Assembly (NCBI RefSeq): GCF_012927345.1
Contig: NZ_JABBGJ010000050.1
Coordinates: 16,526-80,525 of the forward strand
Source: Paraburkholderia polaris
GTDB taxonomy: Bacteria; Pseudomonadota; Gammaproteobacteria; Burkholderiales; Burkholderiaceae
DNA: 64,000 nucleotides
Direction: 5' to 3'
In this document: in pieces, positions 9,262-17,396 of the stretch
Layout: each line of letters begins with the position of its first letter
Numbering within the stretch: position 1 is the first letter of the stretch
Program-made: the position numbers and the translations under genes
Notes under the pieces: generated by a model
The model's database searches: none
What the model was told of the DNA's origin: nothing
Seen by the model: the letters and a program-made list of their open reading frames with translations, nothing else

Positions 9262-9546
9262 ATGCGCCTGGCAGACCACGTAAAGCCAATCAGCTACCTG
9301 AAAAGCGACGCCGCGCAGATCGTCAAGGATTTGACCGCTTCTGGCGAGCCGCTGCTCATTACGCAGAATGGCGAGGCGAAGCTCGTCGTGCAGGACGTGC
9401 AAAGCTACGAAGACACCCAGCAAACGCTGGCGTTGCTCAAGATCCTGGCATTGGGCCAGAAGGACATCAAGCAGGGGAAATTCAAGGATGCTGATGAGTT
9501 TCTTGCCGAACTCGACGATCTTGATCGGAATGAGAAAATCCGCTGA
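9262..9546 (+). CDS. Type II antitoxin, Phd/YefM family
   Basis: 94 residues. The N-terminus has the Phd/YefM DNA-binding fold: ISYLKSDAAQIVKDLTASGEPLLITQNGEAKLVVQDVQSYED. The C-terminal part is a charged helical toxin-binding tail. A GGAGG-like site (CGGAGGATC) precedes the ATG. The gene overlaps the next gene by one base, consistent with translational coupling. Upstream, around 9212-9228, a short GAAT...ATTC palindrome could serve as part of an operator. Confidence 0.88.
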   Translation: MRLADHVKPISYLKSDAAQIVKDLTASGEPLLITQNGEAKLVVQDVQSYEDTQQTLALLKILALGQKDIKQGKFKDADEFLAELDDLDRNEKIR

Positions 9547-9887
9547 TGGGGCAGGCGAAGCTGAAGCTTCTGATTCTCGACGAGGCGCAGGAGGATACAA
9601 AGGATTTGCGTCGCTACATCCTCAAAAGCTTCGGCGCCGGGCCGTGGAAGCAGACGTCCACGGAATTGACCGTCACGTTTAGCAATATCAGGCAGTTCCC
9701 ACAGAGCGGTTATGTCCCGGCTGAGCTTGCAGATTTCGGCGGTCTGAATTTCCGGGAAGCGTTGAGTGGCCAGAATCGGGTTATTTATGAGGTGCGCGAT
9801 GACACGATTTACATTCACGTCGTCACCGATACGCGCCGCGATCTACGAACGCTTCTCCAGAAACGACTATTGCGTTCTCGCTGGTAA
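9546..9887 (+). CDS. Type II toxin, RelE/ParE superfamily
   Basis: 113 residues, starting at an ATG that shares a base with the antitoxin stop codon (TGATG). The order of elements fits RelE/ParE: an N-terminal strand (KLLILDEAQEDTKDLRRYI), paired helices, then FREALSGQNRVIYEVRDDTIYIHVVTDTRRDLRTLLQKRLL, where the GxNRVIYEV and HVVTDTRRDL parts are the C-terminal sheet and tail. Whether it cuts mRNA (RelE-like) or blocks gyrase (ParE-like) cannot be told from sequence. Antitoxin-first order is typical. Confidence 0.87.
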   Translation: MGQAKLKLLILDEAQEDTKDLRRYILKSFGAGPWKQTSTELTVTFSNIRQFPQSGYVPAELADFGGLNFREALSGQNRVIYEVRDDTIYIHVVTDTRRDLRTLLQKRLLRSRW

Positions 9888-10239
9888 ATTCAGTCTTATA
9901 GGTAGGTGTCTTCACGTTGTGGTGCCGGACCACTCGCCAGATGGTGGTACACGCGCACTCCCGAAAAAGCTCACCATAACGGAGAATGCTGATTTTCAAT
10001 ACGCAACTAACCGTTTGTCTCGCTTGCGTACACCTCAAAACACAAACCCGCCTCCAACACGTCAGCCGCCTGAAAAATTAGTGGACACGTACGTCGCTTG
10101 GCGGTTATCGATAACGGATACCTGTGAAGTGGAACCGTTGCGGCATTGACGATTGCGCTGCTTTCAACTTCTGGTAGATTTATCGCTGCGCGGCGCAGTA
10201 CAAATACAAGGACCGCGAAGGATATTGTCGAGGTACGTC
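9888..10239. other. Intergenic stretch without a recognised gene
   Basis: 352 bp. Only short overlapping frames, none with a domain. Confidence 0.5.
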
Positions 10240-10509
10240 ATGGAAGTTCTTGATCGCGCGCCCGCCGTCTCGCCGGACGGACGCACCGTGGTTTTCATGC
10301 TGTCGATCCGCGGCCGCGAGGTCGAAGGCGCAATTGCGCGTGACGCACTCGAAGAGCATTTCTGGTTACCGCGTACCGCCGACGCAACGCGCACACTCAG
10401 GACGTTTGAAAATGGTCGCAACCGCATCGTCGCGGTCGCCCAAAGAAAGTTACTTGCGCGACCCGACGAACCGATGCGGCTGACCGTCAGCGACTTCGTG
10501 ACTCGGTGA
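10240..10509 (+). CDS. DUF1488-like protein
   Basis: About 89 residues from the Met at 10240 (MEVLDRAPAVSPDGRTVVFMLSIRG). The layout matches DUF1488: a beta hairpin, then EGAIARDALEEHFWLP, then a C-terminal helix in which ENGRNRIVAVAQRKLLA resembles the family's FxxxRxxIxxxAxRKL pattern, ending in TVSDF. The frame is open from 10153, but the part before 10240 is not typical. The molecular role of the family is unknown. It stands alone between two toxin-antitoxin modules. Confidence 0.75.
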   Translation: MEVLDRAPAVSPDGRTVVFMLSIRGREVEGAIARDALEEHFWLPRTADATRTLRTFENGRNRIVAVAQRKLLARPDEPMRLTVSDFVTR

Positions 10510-10562
10510 CCGACCGTCTGCTGACGATGACTGTTACGGCGATGTGGTCTGATAAAAACGTA

Positions 10563-10582
10563 AAAAGCACGATCGTGCTTTT
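10563..10582. terminator. Perfect 20-bp palindrome, possible terminator or protein site
   Basis: AAAAGCACGATCGTGCTTTT reads the same on both strands. It sits 53 bp after the DUF1488 gene stop codon and ends in T residues on either strand. As an RNA hairpin the loop would be tight, so a dimeric protein site is an alternative. Confidence 0.45.
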
Positions 10583-10789
10583 GTTGATAAATTATGTTAT
10601 GTCAAATCGTCAGGGCGATTGACAAAAACTGACAGCCGTGTCGGCTCTGGCAACCAGACAAGGAGAATAAAGACGGCGCTGCACTGGCCATTGCGAGCGG
10701 CGAGTGCGAACTAAACCAGAAGCGACGCCCGGGTCATCTCCCTCGAGGAGCAAAGCGTCGAGGTAAGGCTAGTCGACCACCATCATAAT

Positions 10790-11263
10790 CTAGGAGTGTC
10801 CGACCGACGGCATCACAAAGAGGCGTTCGTCCCACACCACGGGTTGCGGCTCGGTCACGACAATCCGCGTCGCGTCGGGGTGTGCGGGATTGACCAGCAC
10901 GTTGAATTCTGCACGGACGACGACGGAAGGTACGATCAGGAGCGCCGTATGCGACTCGGTCAGCCAAGCGTCGCCGAACTCCCTTGCCGCCTGCAGTGCT
11001 GGCGCATCCCATCCCCTCGGCAACGATTCGGCCGAATGGCGTTCGACGCGAATATCGTCGGGAACCGCTGCTTCAACCCATCCGTGTGTCTTCGGTACCT
11101 TGCCGATGCGCGCATGAACCAGAATCTCGAGCATCGCACCGGCGAAGGTCGACGCGGCGTAGATGACCGGTCGCCCCGGGCTATTGAAGCGGCCGCCCAC
11201 CAGCATCGCGCCGGTGCCACTCCAGACCGTGTGTCGAGTGTCGGCGATTCGAAACAACTTCAC
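10790..11263 (-). CDS. RES domain toxin (NAD+ phosphorylase type)
   Basis: 157 residues. RES-domain features are present in order: MKLFRIADTRH with the first Arg, SGTGAMLVGGRFNSPGRPVIYAASTFAGAMLEILVH carrying the GGRFNxxGxPVIYAA motif and the Glu in the helix, and a late Ser within the LFVMPSVGHS region. RES toxins, such as ParT and MbcT, deplete NAD+ or modify NAD-linked targets. The gene overlaps the antitoxin gene by 4 bp and is transcribed after it, the usual order. Size and motifs look complete. Confidence 0.92.
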   Translation of the reverse strand: MKLFRIADTRHTVWSGTGAMLVGGRFNSPGRPVIYAASTFAGAMLEILVHARIGKVPKTHGWVEAAVPDDIRVERHSAESLPRGWDAPALQAAREFGDAWLTESHTALLIVPSVVVRAEFNVLVNPAHPDATRIVVTEPQPVVWDERLFVMPSVGHS

Positions 11264-11688
11264 GCCGGCAACCCATAAAACAGTTTCCAGAGCAGCTCTT
11301 CGACCCGGCGCGCGCCGAGCTCGGTCAGCGCAACATCGAGCGGCGCCCGCCCTTCGAGCTCCGGGTGCGGCGTCGACAGGAATTCCCGCGCGTCCTCTTC
11401 GTCGTTCCAGACGTAGGCCGTCGTCGCGACGATCCTGGCCAGCCGCTCAGTCTTTTCCGATTCGTCTGGCGTCAGCCGATCGCGACGCCGCTTATAGGTC
11501 GCTTCGGGGATGATGCGGGCAAGTAGCGCACGCCGGGCGTCGGCACCCTGCGTCGCATGTTCGACGCCCGCGCGCAGCGCGGACTTGGGCAGGCCGTCGC
11601 GGACAAGTGCCTCGAGTTCCGCGAGCGTGTGCGGGACCTGCCGCAGTTCCATGACCGCGGCCACTGCTTCAGGCGTAATCAGGGACAT
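11260..11688 (-). CDS. Xre/MbcA/ParS-type antitoxin
   Basis: 142 residues. The N-terminal part (LITPEAVAAVMEL...) leads to a degenerate HTH region (LPKSALRAGVEHATQG). The C-terminal toxin-binding domain of MbcA/ParS type follows: IIPEATYKRRRDRLTPDESEKTERLARIVATTAYVWND, then AREFLSTPHPELEGRAPLDVALTELGARRVEELLWKLFYGLPA. These antitoxins seal the active site of RES toxins and repress their own promoter. A palindrome immediately upstream is the likely operator. Confidence 0.92.
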   Translation of the reverse strand: MSLITPEAVAAVMELRQVPHTLAELEALVRDGLPKSALRAGVEHATQGADARRALLARIIPEATYKRRRDRLTPDESEKTERLARIVATTAYVWNDEEDAREFLSTPHPELEGRAPLDVALTELGARRVEELLWKLFYGLPA

Positions 11689-11704
11689 GCGACTCCCGAC
11701 TAAA

Positions 11705-11740
11705 GTATCAGTTGATACCTAATGATAGCGCAATTGATAC
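11705..11740. promoter_or_regulatory. Palindromic operator in front of the RES/Xre module
   Basis: GTATCA-GT-TGATAC (11705-11718) is a palindrome with 6-bp arms, followed by another TGATAC half-site at 11735-11740. It begins 17 bp upstream of the antitoxin start. Repeated TGATAC half-sites fit cooperative binding by the Xre-type antitoxin; this is inferred. Confidence 0.65.
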
Positions 11741-12100
11741 CGTCCGCAAACCTATCTTCAATCTAGCGGGCTCCAGCGGGGAGACTGTCGAGGCGGCCAC
11801 CTCGACATCGTCCGTGCCTGCGAGAATCGCCCACCTAGCATGACGGCACGTTACTGCTTACAGAAATCTCTCATACACGAAACGCTCAAGCAATTAAGCA
11901 TCCGCTCGCGACAGGATGTCGCACTGGGCGCACGGATAAACCATTTATAGTGCACTGCACAAGCTCCGTCCGATCGGCAAGTGCGATCTGACGACCGCGT
12001 CCGGCGTTGCCGGGTTGCGGACAGACATGCCGCTGAAGGTGAATCGTTACGCCTGTCAGCTACGCCCAGTTTCTGTCTACATCATCAAAATGAGGCCCCT
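11741..12100. other. Intergenic stretch without a recognised gene
   Basis: 360 bp. Nothing with a domain was found on either strand. Confidence 0.45.
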
Positions 12101-12256
12101 GTGAAATACCTTCCCCGCATCGCCGCGTCTGGAGCACTCCTGGTCGTCGCTCTCGGTATCGTCACCTTCGCCCAGATCAAGTTCGCGCCGCAATCCGCAG
12201 ACAACAACCCGGTCGCACGGATCGTCCTGAACGTCGAGTCGCAACTGAACGGCTGA
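12101..12256 (+). CDS. Small predicted membrane protein, 51 aa
   Basis: A GTG start at 12101 (GTGAAATACCTTCCC) gives a 51-residue protein with a basic N-terminus (KYLPR) followed by one hydrophobic segment (SGALLVVALGIVTFAQI) and a short polar tail. A hairpin terminator follows 45 bp downstream, which supports a real transcript. No family is recognised. It could be a small membrane or exported protein. The ribosome binding site is weak (TGAGG). Confidence 0.45.
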   Translation: MKYLPRIAASGALLVVALGIVTFAQIKFAPQSADNNPVARIVLNVESQLNG

Positions 12257-12300
12257 GCGACTCCACCGCTGTATGTAGCCCGCGCCCCGCAGGCAAAGAA

Positions 12301-12335
12301 AAACCCGCCAGGCTCCGAAGAGAACTGGTGGGTTT
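12301..12335. terminator. Hairpin terminator after the small membrane gene
   Basis: AAACCCGCCAG (12301-12311) pairs with CTGGTGGGTTT (12325-12335), one G-T pair, followed by a modest T-containing tail. The A-rich 5' side means it could act in both directions. Confidence 0.6.
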
Positions 12336-12593
12336 GAGCTACTGATTTCGGATTCACATACTAGGCGATGGTAACGGAGTTGACGGCTGCTCAGGCTCCT
12401 CCAGCGACCAGTCAGCCTCCATGCTCACGGCATCCACACCTTGGCAGGTCACCAATCGTCAATTCGAGACGCTTCATCGTGGCCTCGTGAGACAGGCAAT
12501 CCTCCCCTTCGACGTTTCGATCATCAGAAACTTGAAGAGCGTGTCGCCACACTGATCCAGCGCAAGCCAGCCCTCCCCGCCCTGCGCATATTG

Positions 12594-12656
12594 TCACCGC
12601 GCAACCTGAAGGCATGGCCGAATCCAGAATTTGTGCAGCAGCCTCCTGCACAAACT
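12594..12656 (+). pseudogene. Short DUF1016 (YhcG-like) fragment
   Basis: About 20 codons read SPRNLKAWPNPEFVQQPPAQ. This matches the DUF1016 stretch found at 4.0 kb (FSQRNLKYMR...GEGFVQQPVAQLPW) with an internal deletion. Nothing else of the gene remains. It is a fossil of the same family. Confidence 0.65.
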
Positions 12657-12708
12657 GTAACCTCTCCGGCTTTGCAAATATAGGATTGCGATGTCTGTCG
12701 AATGTCGA

Positions 12709-12736
12709 TCACTTTAATTATGTAAAATTTCGGAAT
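12709..12736. mobile_element. Probable IS21-type insertion sequence end, remnant
   Basis: The 28 bp starting TCACTTTAATTATG match 63663-63690, the region just outside the istB gene at the window end, at 26 of 28 positions. That region is expected to hold the right end of an IS21-family element. No transposase genes remain beside this copy, so it is a scar or solo end. IS boundary not proven. Confidence 0.5.
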
Positions 12737-12743
12737 CCAAAAT

Positions 12744-13043
12744 TTATCGGCATCCGAAATCAATAATGCAACGACCTCTTCGGCAAGTGCTCCGCCTGAA
12801 TCGCAATCTGCCAAGGCTTGCCGATACGTCGATTACGGGATCGGGGAATGGTCCGTTCCCTTCAAAAATCCGCTCCGCTTCGACTACTTCGTGAAGAGGA
12901 GCCCTTGCGAGCTGGGCGTCATACAGCGCCCGCAGCGCTTCAAAGTCGCTGATTACCTCAGACGCGAGCCGCCACTCCCCCGTCTCATGAGCGTGCGCCA
13001 AGGTGGTCTCGACCGCATATTCGGCGATCTTGAACTGCTCCAC
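12744..13043 (-). pseudogene. Unidentified helical fragment
   Basis: A 99-codon frame containing a protein-like helical stretch (VEQFKIAEYAVETTLAHAHE, then GEWRLASEVISDFEALRALYDAQLARAPLHEVVEAERIF). It lacks a good start, and upstream codons NQL and SQC continue the frame into the aldehyde dehydrogenase remnant. I do not recognise the family. It is most likely a 3' piece of a small hypothetical gene joined to other debris. Confidence 0.3.
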
Positions 13044-13048
13044 CAGTT

Positions 13049-13243
13049 GATTGCACTGAGAGGCGATTTCTCCGAGGGCTTAAGCACGACGTTGTTGCCG
13101 CAGGCGAGCGCCGACGCACATTTCCATATCGCGATGAGCGCGGGGAAATTCCACGGTACGACAGCAGCAACGACGCCCACCGGCTCGCGTGTTACGAGAC
13201 CGAGTCCAAAATCCGTCGACCGGCTTCTAAACGATAAGCACAC
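13049..13243 (-). pseudogene. Aldehyde dehydrogenase fragment
   Basis: About 49 codons read TREPVGVVAAVVPWNFPALI, then IWKCASALACGNNVVLKPSEKSPLSAI. This is the NAD-binding segment of the ALDH superfamily, including the PWNF motif and the Lys of the LKPSE motif. Neither the catalytic Glu nor the Cys region is present and the ends are unrelated sequence. It is a broken leftover. Confidence 0.85.
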
Positions 13244-13445
13244 CTGCCGGCTTTTCGTCTCACGCTCGGCAAGTTGACAACACCTTATTTACATCACCCC
13301 AGTCGGCAATCAGCTCGACGCAAATAACAAGTTACATCGCGGACCTCGACGTAGGCACTGGCGAGGTTCAATGCTAGAGCTGCCGAAAACCCCACGTTTT
13401 TTTAGCAGTCCCGGTTGGCGCCTGTCTTACCTCACTCCGCCCGCT

Positions 13446-15032
13446 TTACACTTCTGCGCCAATAAGCTTCGCCATCCGCAGGGCCAACGCATAGCCGGTG
13501 AGCGTGGGATTCACCACCGACGAGCTGGGATGGACGCCCGTGCCCGCGATGAAGAGATTGGCGTGGTCGTGGGTGCGGCAATCCCGGTCGACAACCGAAT
13601 CCTTCGGATCGTTGCCCATGATGTGCGAACTTGGCACCCAGGCGTTGACGTCGTTCAGCACGTCGCTCGCGTTGAACACGCGCTGGAAGTCACCGTAGTC
13701 GCCAAGCAGGCGGGGCAGCGCGCGCAGCGAATAATCGAACATGTCGTATGTCGTCTGTGGTTTTGGCAGCCCCAGCGCGTCCTTGTTCGCACTCAACGTG
13801 ACGCGGTTGCGCGCATCCGGCAGAACTTCGACGTAGCTGGCGATCTTCAGGTAGCGGGCTGCATCGTGGCGGATGCGCTCGTCGAGTTCCTTGCCGACCA
13901 CACCCTGGTCGATCAGGCGTCGGGCGATGATTTCGTTGGGCACGGTGTTATCCAGGAAATGGCGGATCGAACCATGCTCGCTCCTGAACGTGCCATCCCG
14001 CCGGGTATTGATGCTGCCCTGCTGTGTCGGTCCGCGTCCCGCCCACAGTGGGTCCTTGACCAGCATCGCGATCGATCGGCCGGTATGTCCCATCATGTTG
14101 CGGCCGACCTGGCCGGACGAATTCGCGATGCCGGACATCAGGAGCAGCTTCGGCGTTTCGACGCCGTGCGCCGCGATGACGAAATAGCGAGCCGTCAGCC
14201 GCACACTCTTGCCGTCAGGCGTCTTGTAGTGCACGGCGGTAATTTTCCGGTCGGCGCCCCGTTCGATCCGGTACACCACCGCGTTGGTCAGGAGTTTCGC
14301 ACCCTGGTCGACGGCCCAGTAGACCGGACGATCTCCCGAGAACTGCGCGCCGATCGGACAGATGGGTGCGCAGTTGTTGTTGCCCGCGCAGGTGGGGCGG
14401 CCCGCGTACGGACGCGTTGCGCGCGCGTTCGGTTCGTCAACGAACTGATGGCCGATGGTCGACACCTTGTCGGCGACCTGCTGGGTCAGATAGGCCCACG
14501 GCTGCTGTTTCATCGGGTACGGCTTCGAGCGATGCGGGAACGGCTGTCCTCCCTGGCCGCTCTGATCATCGGTATCCGAACCCGACACGCCAATCTGCTC
14601 TTCCGCGAGCTGGTACCATGGCTCCAGCTCGTCATAGCCGACCGGCCAGTCGCGCCCCTGCCCATACAGGCTGTGCAGCCTGAAGTCGTTGGGCAGCATA
14701 CGCCACGTCGCGCCACCCCAGTGCCAGGTGGTGCCGCCCACGAGGCGCAGATAGGACGGCTTCTGCAGGATGGGACCGACGCTCTCGATGTATTGGTCGG
14801 AGTACTTGCCGGTCGACGATTTGGGCGCCCACGGCTGGTCCGGATAAGGGCCGTTGTAATCGGACTTGTTGCCGTAGTTGCGAAACGCACTGACGAGGCT
14901 TGCCCGCCTCACGTCGGGTCCGGATTCGAGAACGATGACTGATTTTCGCTGCTGGGACAGCGAGGCGGCGACCGCCCCACCCAGAATGCCGCCACCAATC
15001 ACGATCACGTCTGCGTCATATTCGCGGGTCAT
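13446..15032 (-). CDS. GMC-type FAD subunit of a membrane sugar(-acid) dehydrogenase
   Basis: 528 residues. The N-terminus has the FAD-binding GGGILGG (residues 13-19, in DVIVIGGGILGGAVAA), followed by the E/S nucleotide contact (VLESGPD). The GGTTWHWGG segment and the cysteine cluster CAGNNNCAPICPIGA typify gluconate 2-dehydrogenase/fructose or sorbitol dehydrogenase large subunits. The C-terminal substrate region has SSHIMG and GTGVHPSSSVVNPTLT with catalytic His and Asn. It oxidises a sugar, polyol or aldonate and passes electrons to the cytochrome subunit. It is the last gene of a three-gene unit, 27 bp after the small subunit. The exact substrate cannot be read from sequence. Confidence 0.88.
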   Translation of the reverse strand: MTREYDADVIVIGGGILGGAVAASLSQQRKSVIVLESGPDVRRASLVSAFRNYGNKSDYNGPYPDQPWAPKSSTGKYSDQYIESVGPILQKPSYLRLVGGTTWHWGGATWRMLPNDFRLHSLYGQGRDWPVGYDELEPWYQLAEEQIGVSGSDTDDQSGQGGQPFPHRSKPYPMKQQPWAYLTQQVADKVSTIGHQFVDEPNARATRPYAGRPTCAGNNNCAPICPIGAQFSGDRPVYWAVDQGAKLLTNAVVYRIERGADRKITAVHYKTPDGKSVRLTARYFVIAAHGVETPKLLLMSGIANSSGQVGRNMMGHTGRSIAMLVKDPLWAGRGPTQQGSINTRRDGTFRSEHGSIRHFLDNTVPNEIIARRLIDQGVVGKELDERIRHDAARYLKIASYVEVLPDARNRVTLSANKDALGLPKPQTTYDMFDYSLRALPRLLGDYGDFQRVFNASDVLNDVNAWVPSSHIMGNDPKDSVVDRDCRTHDHANLFIAGTGVHPSSSVVNPTLTGYALALRMAKLIGAEV

Positions 15033-15059
15033 GTTTCTTTGCCTGATCGGAAATGGGGT

Positions 15060-15593
15060 TCAGGAAGCATCGACGTCGGGACGCGCCGACCAGTATTCCG
15101 GCCGGGCGCGAATGTATGATGGGATGACGGTGACATCGGCGGTGGGTTCGAACATGAGCGCTGTCTCGTACCCGACCATGCGCGCATGCTCGCCTCGTCC
15201 TACACTGCCGGTGTAGAAAGCCTCGATGATCGCCAGGGCGGTCTTGCGGGCATCGGAGGATGTGCCGGCCAGGGCCGGGATCAGCGCACCGACATCGGCT
15301 GAACGCAGCGAGGCGATGGCGGCGGACAATGCGTTGAGGCGTGCCGGAAAGCTGCTGTCCTGGGCAATCAGGCCCTGATGGACGGAACGGACGTAAAGAT
15401 CGGGCAACGCGTTGCGCCGAGTCAGGAATGCCGCCACGCTCGCGAAGGTTGCATGCGCGGCAGCGCCGTGTGTAGCGCTGCTTTCCGAAAGCGCATCGAG
15501 CGGCATGGCGACAGTCAGCGCGGCGGTTGCCGAGAGCTTCAGGAGGCGGCGTCGTTGCGGATCCGTCACCCGGGAACGATCGAAACGGGACAT
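15060..15593 (-). CDS. Small Tat-exported subunit of the sugar dehydrogenase
   Basis: 177 residues with a twin-arginine-type signal (RRRLLKLSATAALTVAMPLDALS) and a strong ribosome binding site (AAGGAGT). The mature part (FASVAAFLTRRNALPD...ARKTALAIIEAFYTGSVG...MVGYETALMF) matches the small subunit of sorbitol/gluconate/fructose dehydrogenases, needed for export of the flavoprotein subunit through Tat. The large subunit has no signal of its own, so piggy-back export is expected. It sits between the cytochrome and flavoprotein genes with gaps of 14 and 27 bp. Confidence 0.88.
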   Translation of the reverse strand: MSRFDRSRVTDPQRRRLLKLSATAALTVAMPLDALSESSATHGAAAHATFASVAAFLTRRNALPDLYVRSVHQGLIAQDSSFPARLNALSAAIASLRSADVGALIPALAGTSSDARKTALAIIEAFYTGSVGRGEHARMVGYETALMFEPTADVTVIPSYIRARPEYWSARPDVDAS

Positions 15594-15607
15594 TGCGGGT
15601 ACTCCTT

Positions 15608-16903
15608 CTAGTGCGCCGGTGCCGTCCGGGCTTTCGCGATGTCAGAGTCGCTCGCCCGGAGTTCGCCGTTGCCGAACTGGTTGGAAAGATAGTCGACCAG
15701 TTTCACAACGTCGTCGTCGCTGAGTTCGGTCTGGAAAGCAGGCATGAAATAGTGTGTGGCGCCATTATTGACACTCGCGCCGTGCAGGATCACCTGGATC
15801 AGGTTGCGGGCGCTGGTGGTGCCCACCGAGCTGTTTTTCAGCATGGAAGGGAAGAAGCCGTCTTTTGTACCCATGCCCATCATGCCGTGACAACTGGCGC
15901 AATGATTCAGATAAAGCACGGCACCGTCGGGCACCGGGCTGTGCATACTGGCGCTCGTGCGGATCGCGACATAGCTGTCGGCGGGGCGGCCCTGTTCGGA
16001 ACGCGGCTTCCGGTCAAGGCCGGTTGCAGCCGGAACGGTCCTGATGTACGCGGCGATGGCAGTGAGGTCGCTGTCGGCCAGCTTGCTGAAGCTGTGCTCG
16101 ACGGCTTCGCCCATCGGTCCCGCTGCCTGCGCCCGCCCGGGCACATTGCCCGTCCGCAGATACTGGACGATCTGCTGGGTCGTCCAGATGCCGACCCCCG
16201 CGTTACGGTCGCTGGTGATGTTGAACGCCTGCCAGCCGCCCAGTTCAGCGCCGGCGAGATAGCCGGATCCAGCTTCGTCATAGGCCTTCTCCTGCATGCC
16301 GATGCCGCGCGGCGTGTGGCAGGTGCCGCAATGCGCGGCTCCCTGCACCAGATAGGCGCCGCGGTTCCATTGCGCGTCGCGGTAGGGCCTGGCCACATAG
16401 GCGCCTTCGTCCAGAAACAGCAGGTTCCAAATCTTGAGCGGCCAGCGCATCGTCAGCGGCCATGGGAAGCTCGGCGCGCGGTTCGGTTGCTTCACTGGCT
16501 CGACGCCGTGCATGAAATACGCGTACAGGCCTGCGATATCCTGATCGCTCAGCTTCGTATACGACGGATATGGCATCGCCGGATAGAGATTTCTTCCATC
16601 CGGCGTCACCCCTTTACGCAGGACTTTTTTGAAATCGTCCAGCGAATAGTTTCCAATTCCGGTGGCCTTGTCCGGCGTGATGTTGCTCGAATAGATATTG
16701 CCCATCGGCAACGGCATCGGCAATCCACCCGCGTACGGCTTGCCGCCCGCCACGGTGTGACAGGCGATGCAGTCGGCCGCAATCGCCAGATATTTGCCCG
16801 CCTCAATCTGATCGGCGCTGGGCGCGCTGCTGGCGCCGACCGCCAGCTGGCACGACAAGGCAATGAGCGGCGCAATCAGAAACCTCAGACATCTCGATGA
16901 CAT
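15608..16903 (-). CDS. Triheme cytochrome c subunit of the sugar dehydrogenase
   Basis: 431 residues, Sec signal peptide (FLIAPLIALSCQLAVGASSA). Three haem-binding motifs are visible: CIACH, CGTCH and CASCH, each in its own cytochrome c domain, with axial Met regions such as AMPYPSY and FMPAFQ. This is the normal arrangement for the membrane-anchoring cytochrome of Acetobacter/Burkholderia-type dehydrogenases, which pass electrons to ubiquinone. A ribosome binding site AAGGAA precedes the ATG. It is the first gene of the operon; in many relatives the cytochrome gene comes later. Confidence 0.92.
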   Translation of the reverse strand: MSSRCLRFLIAPLIALSCQLAVGASSAPSADQIEAGKYLAIAADCIACHTVAGGKPYAGGLPMPLPMGNIYSSNITPDKATGIGNYSLDDFKKVLRKGVTPDGRNLYPAMPYPSYTKLSDQDIAGLYAYFMHGVEPVKQPNRAPSFPWPLTMRWPLKIWNLLFLDEGAYVARPYRDAQWNRGAYLVQGAAHCGTCHTPRGIGMQEKAYDEAGSGYLAGAELGGWQAFNITSDRNAGVGIWTTQQIVQYLRTGNVPGRAQAAGPMGEAVEHSFSKLADSDLTAIAAYIRTVPAATGLDRKPRSEQGRPADSYVAIRTSASMHSPVPDGAVLYLNHCASCHGMMGMGTKDGFFPSMLKNSSVGTTSARNLIQVILHGASVNNGATHYFMPAFQTELSDDDVVKLVDYLSNQFGNGELRASDSDIAKARTAPAH

Positions 16904-17366
16904 GTGGCCTGTTCCTTGTAGATGTCGACGATTTCACAACGAATTACTGTACCTGCCCAAAGCATGGGTGGTGATTCACGACGACAGCAACATGCATTGA
17001 CTGCTGCGGGATTGGCGGACCGCCATGAGGCGCGCACACTCGGAATATGACGCTCCCGATGGACGGACACGATCATATTGCAATCAGGTCCGGCAGTGCT
17101 TTCACGGCGGCTACTTCCGATTGCGGGTTTTTCGGAGAGGACAGCCCACCGTACAGCTTCTTCTTGGCCGCCCACGGGCAAGTCATGGCCGCAAGCTTTA
17201 CAGCACCCGCGTTTGGTTTGCACGCACAGTAGTGCCCGCCCTGCACCCGACATCGTCTCGGTGCAAGGTGGCGACCGTGTTCTGCGCCGGCAACCCCTAT
17301 GACCCTGCCGCGTCGCGTACGACGCTGGGAAACCAGCAGGACCGCATCCCCAACCAGGTCCGATCC
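16904..17366. other. Upstream region of the dehydrogenase operon, no gene recognised
   Basis: About 460 bp holding the expected promoter of the dehydrogenase operon. Short frames on both strands carry no domain. Confidence 0.5.
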
Positions 17367-17389
17367 GGAAGCCCGGATGCGGGGCTTCC
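17367..17389 (-). terminator. Hairpin at the end of the glucarate operon
   Basis: GGAAGCCC (17367-17374) pairs with GGGCTTCC (17382-17389). It lies 8 bp beyond the stop of the garR-type gene, which is transcribed toward it. The T-run is on the plus-strand side (GTTT), so directionality is uncertain. Confidence 0.5.
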
Positions 17390-17396
17390 GTTTCGC

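Noticed and set aside
10600..10680. Possible riboswitch-like structure before the 10.7-kb region
   Set aside because: Short GC-rich complementary words occur, but no known consensus core and no gene follow downstream on the plus strand.
13371..14942. Long plus-strand open frame, 523 codons
   Set aside because: It lies opposite the GMC dehydrogenase gene, has no domain and is rich in His and Arg runs. It is a high-GC antisense shadow.
15527..16900. Plus-strand open frame of 457 codons
   Set aside because: Antisense to the cytochrome and small-subunit genes, with no recognisable motifs; the real strand has three CxxCH motifs and a signal peptide.
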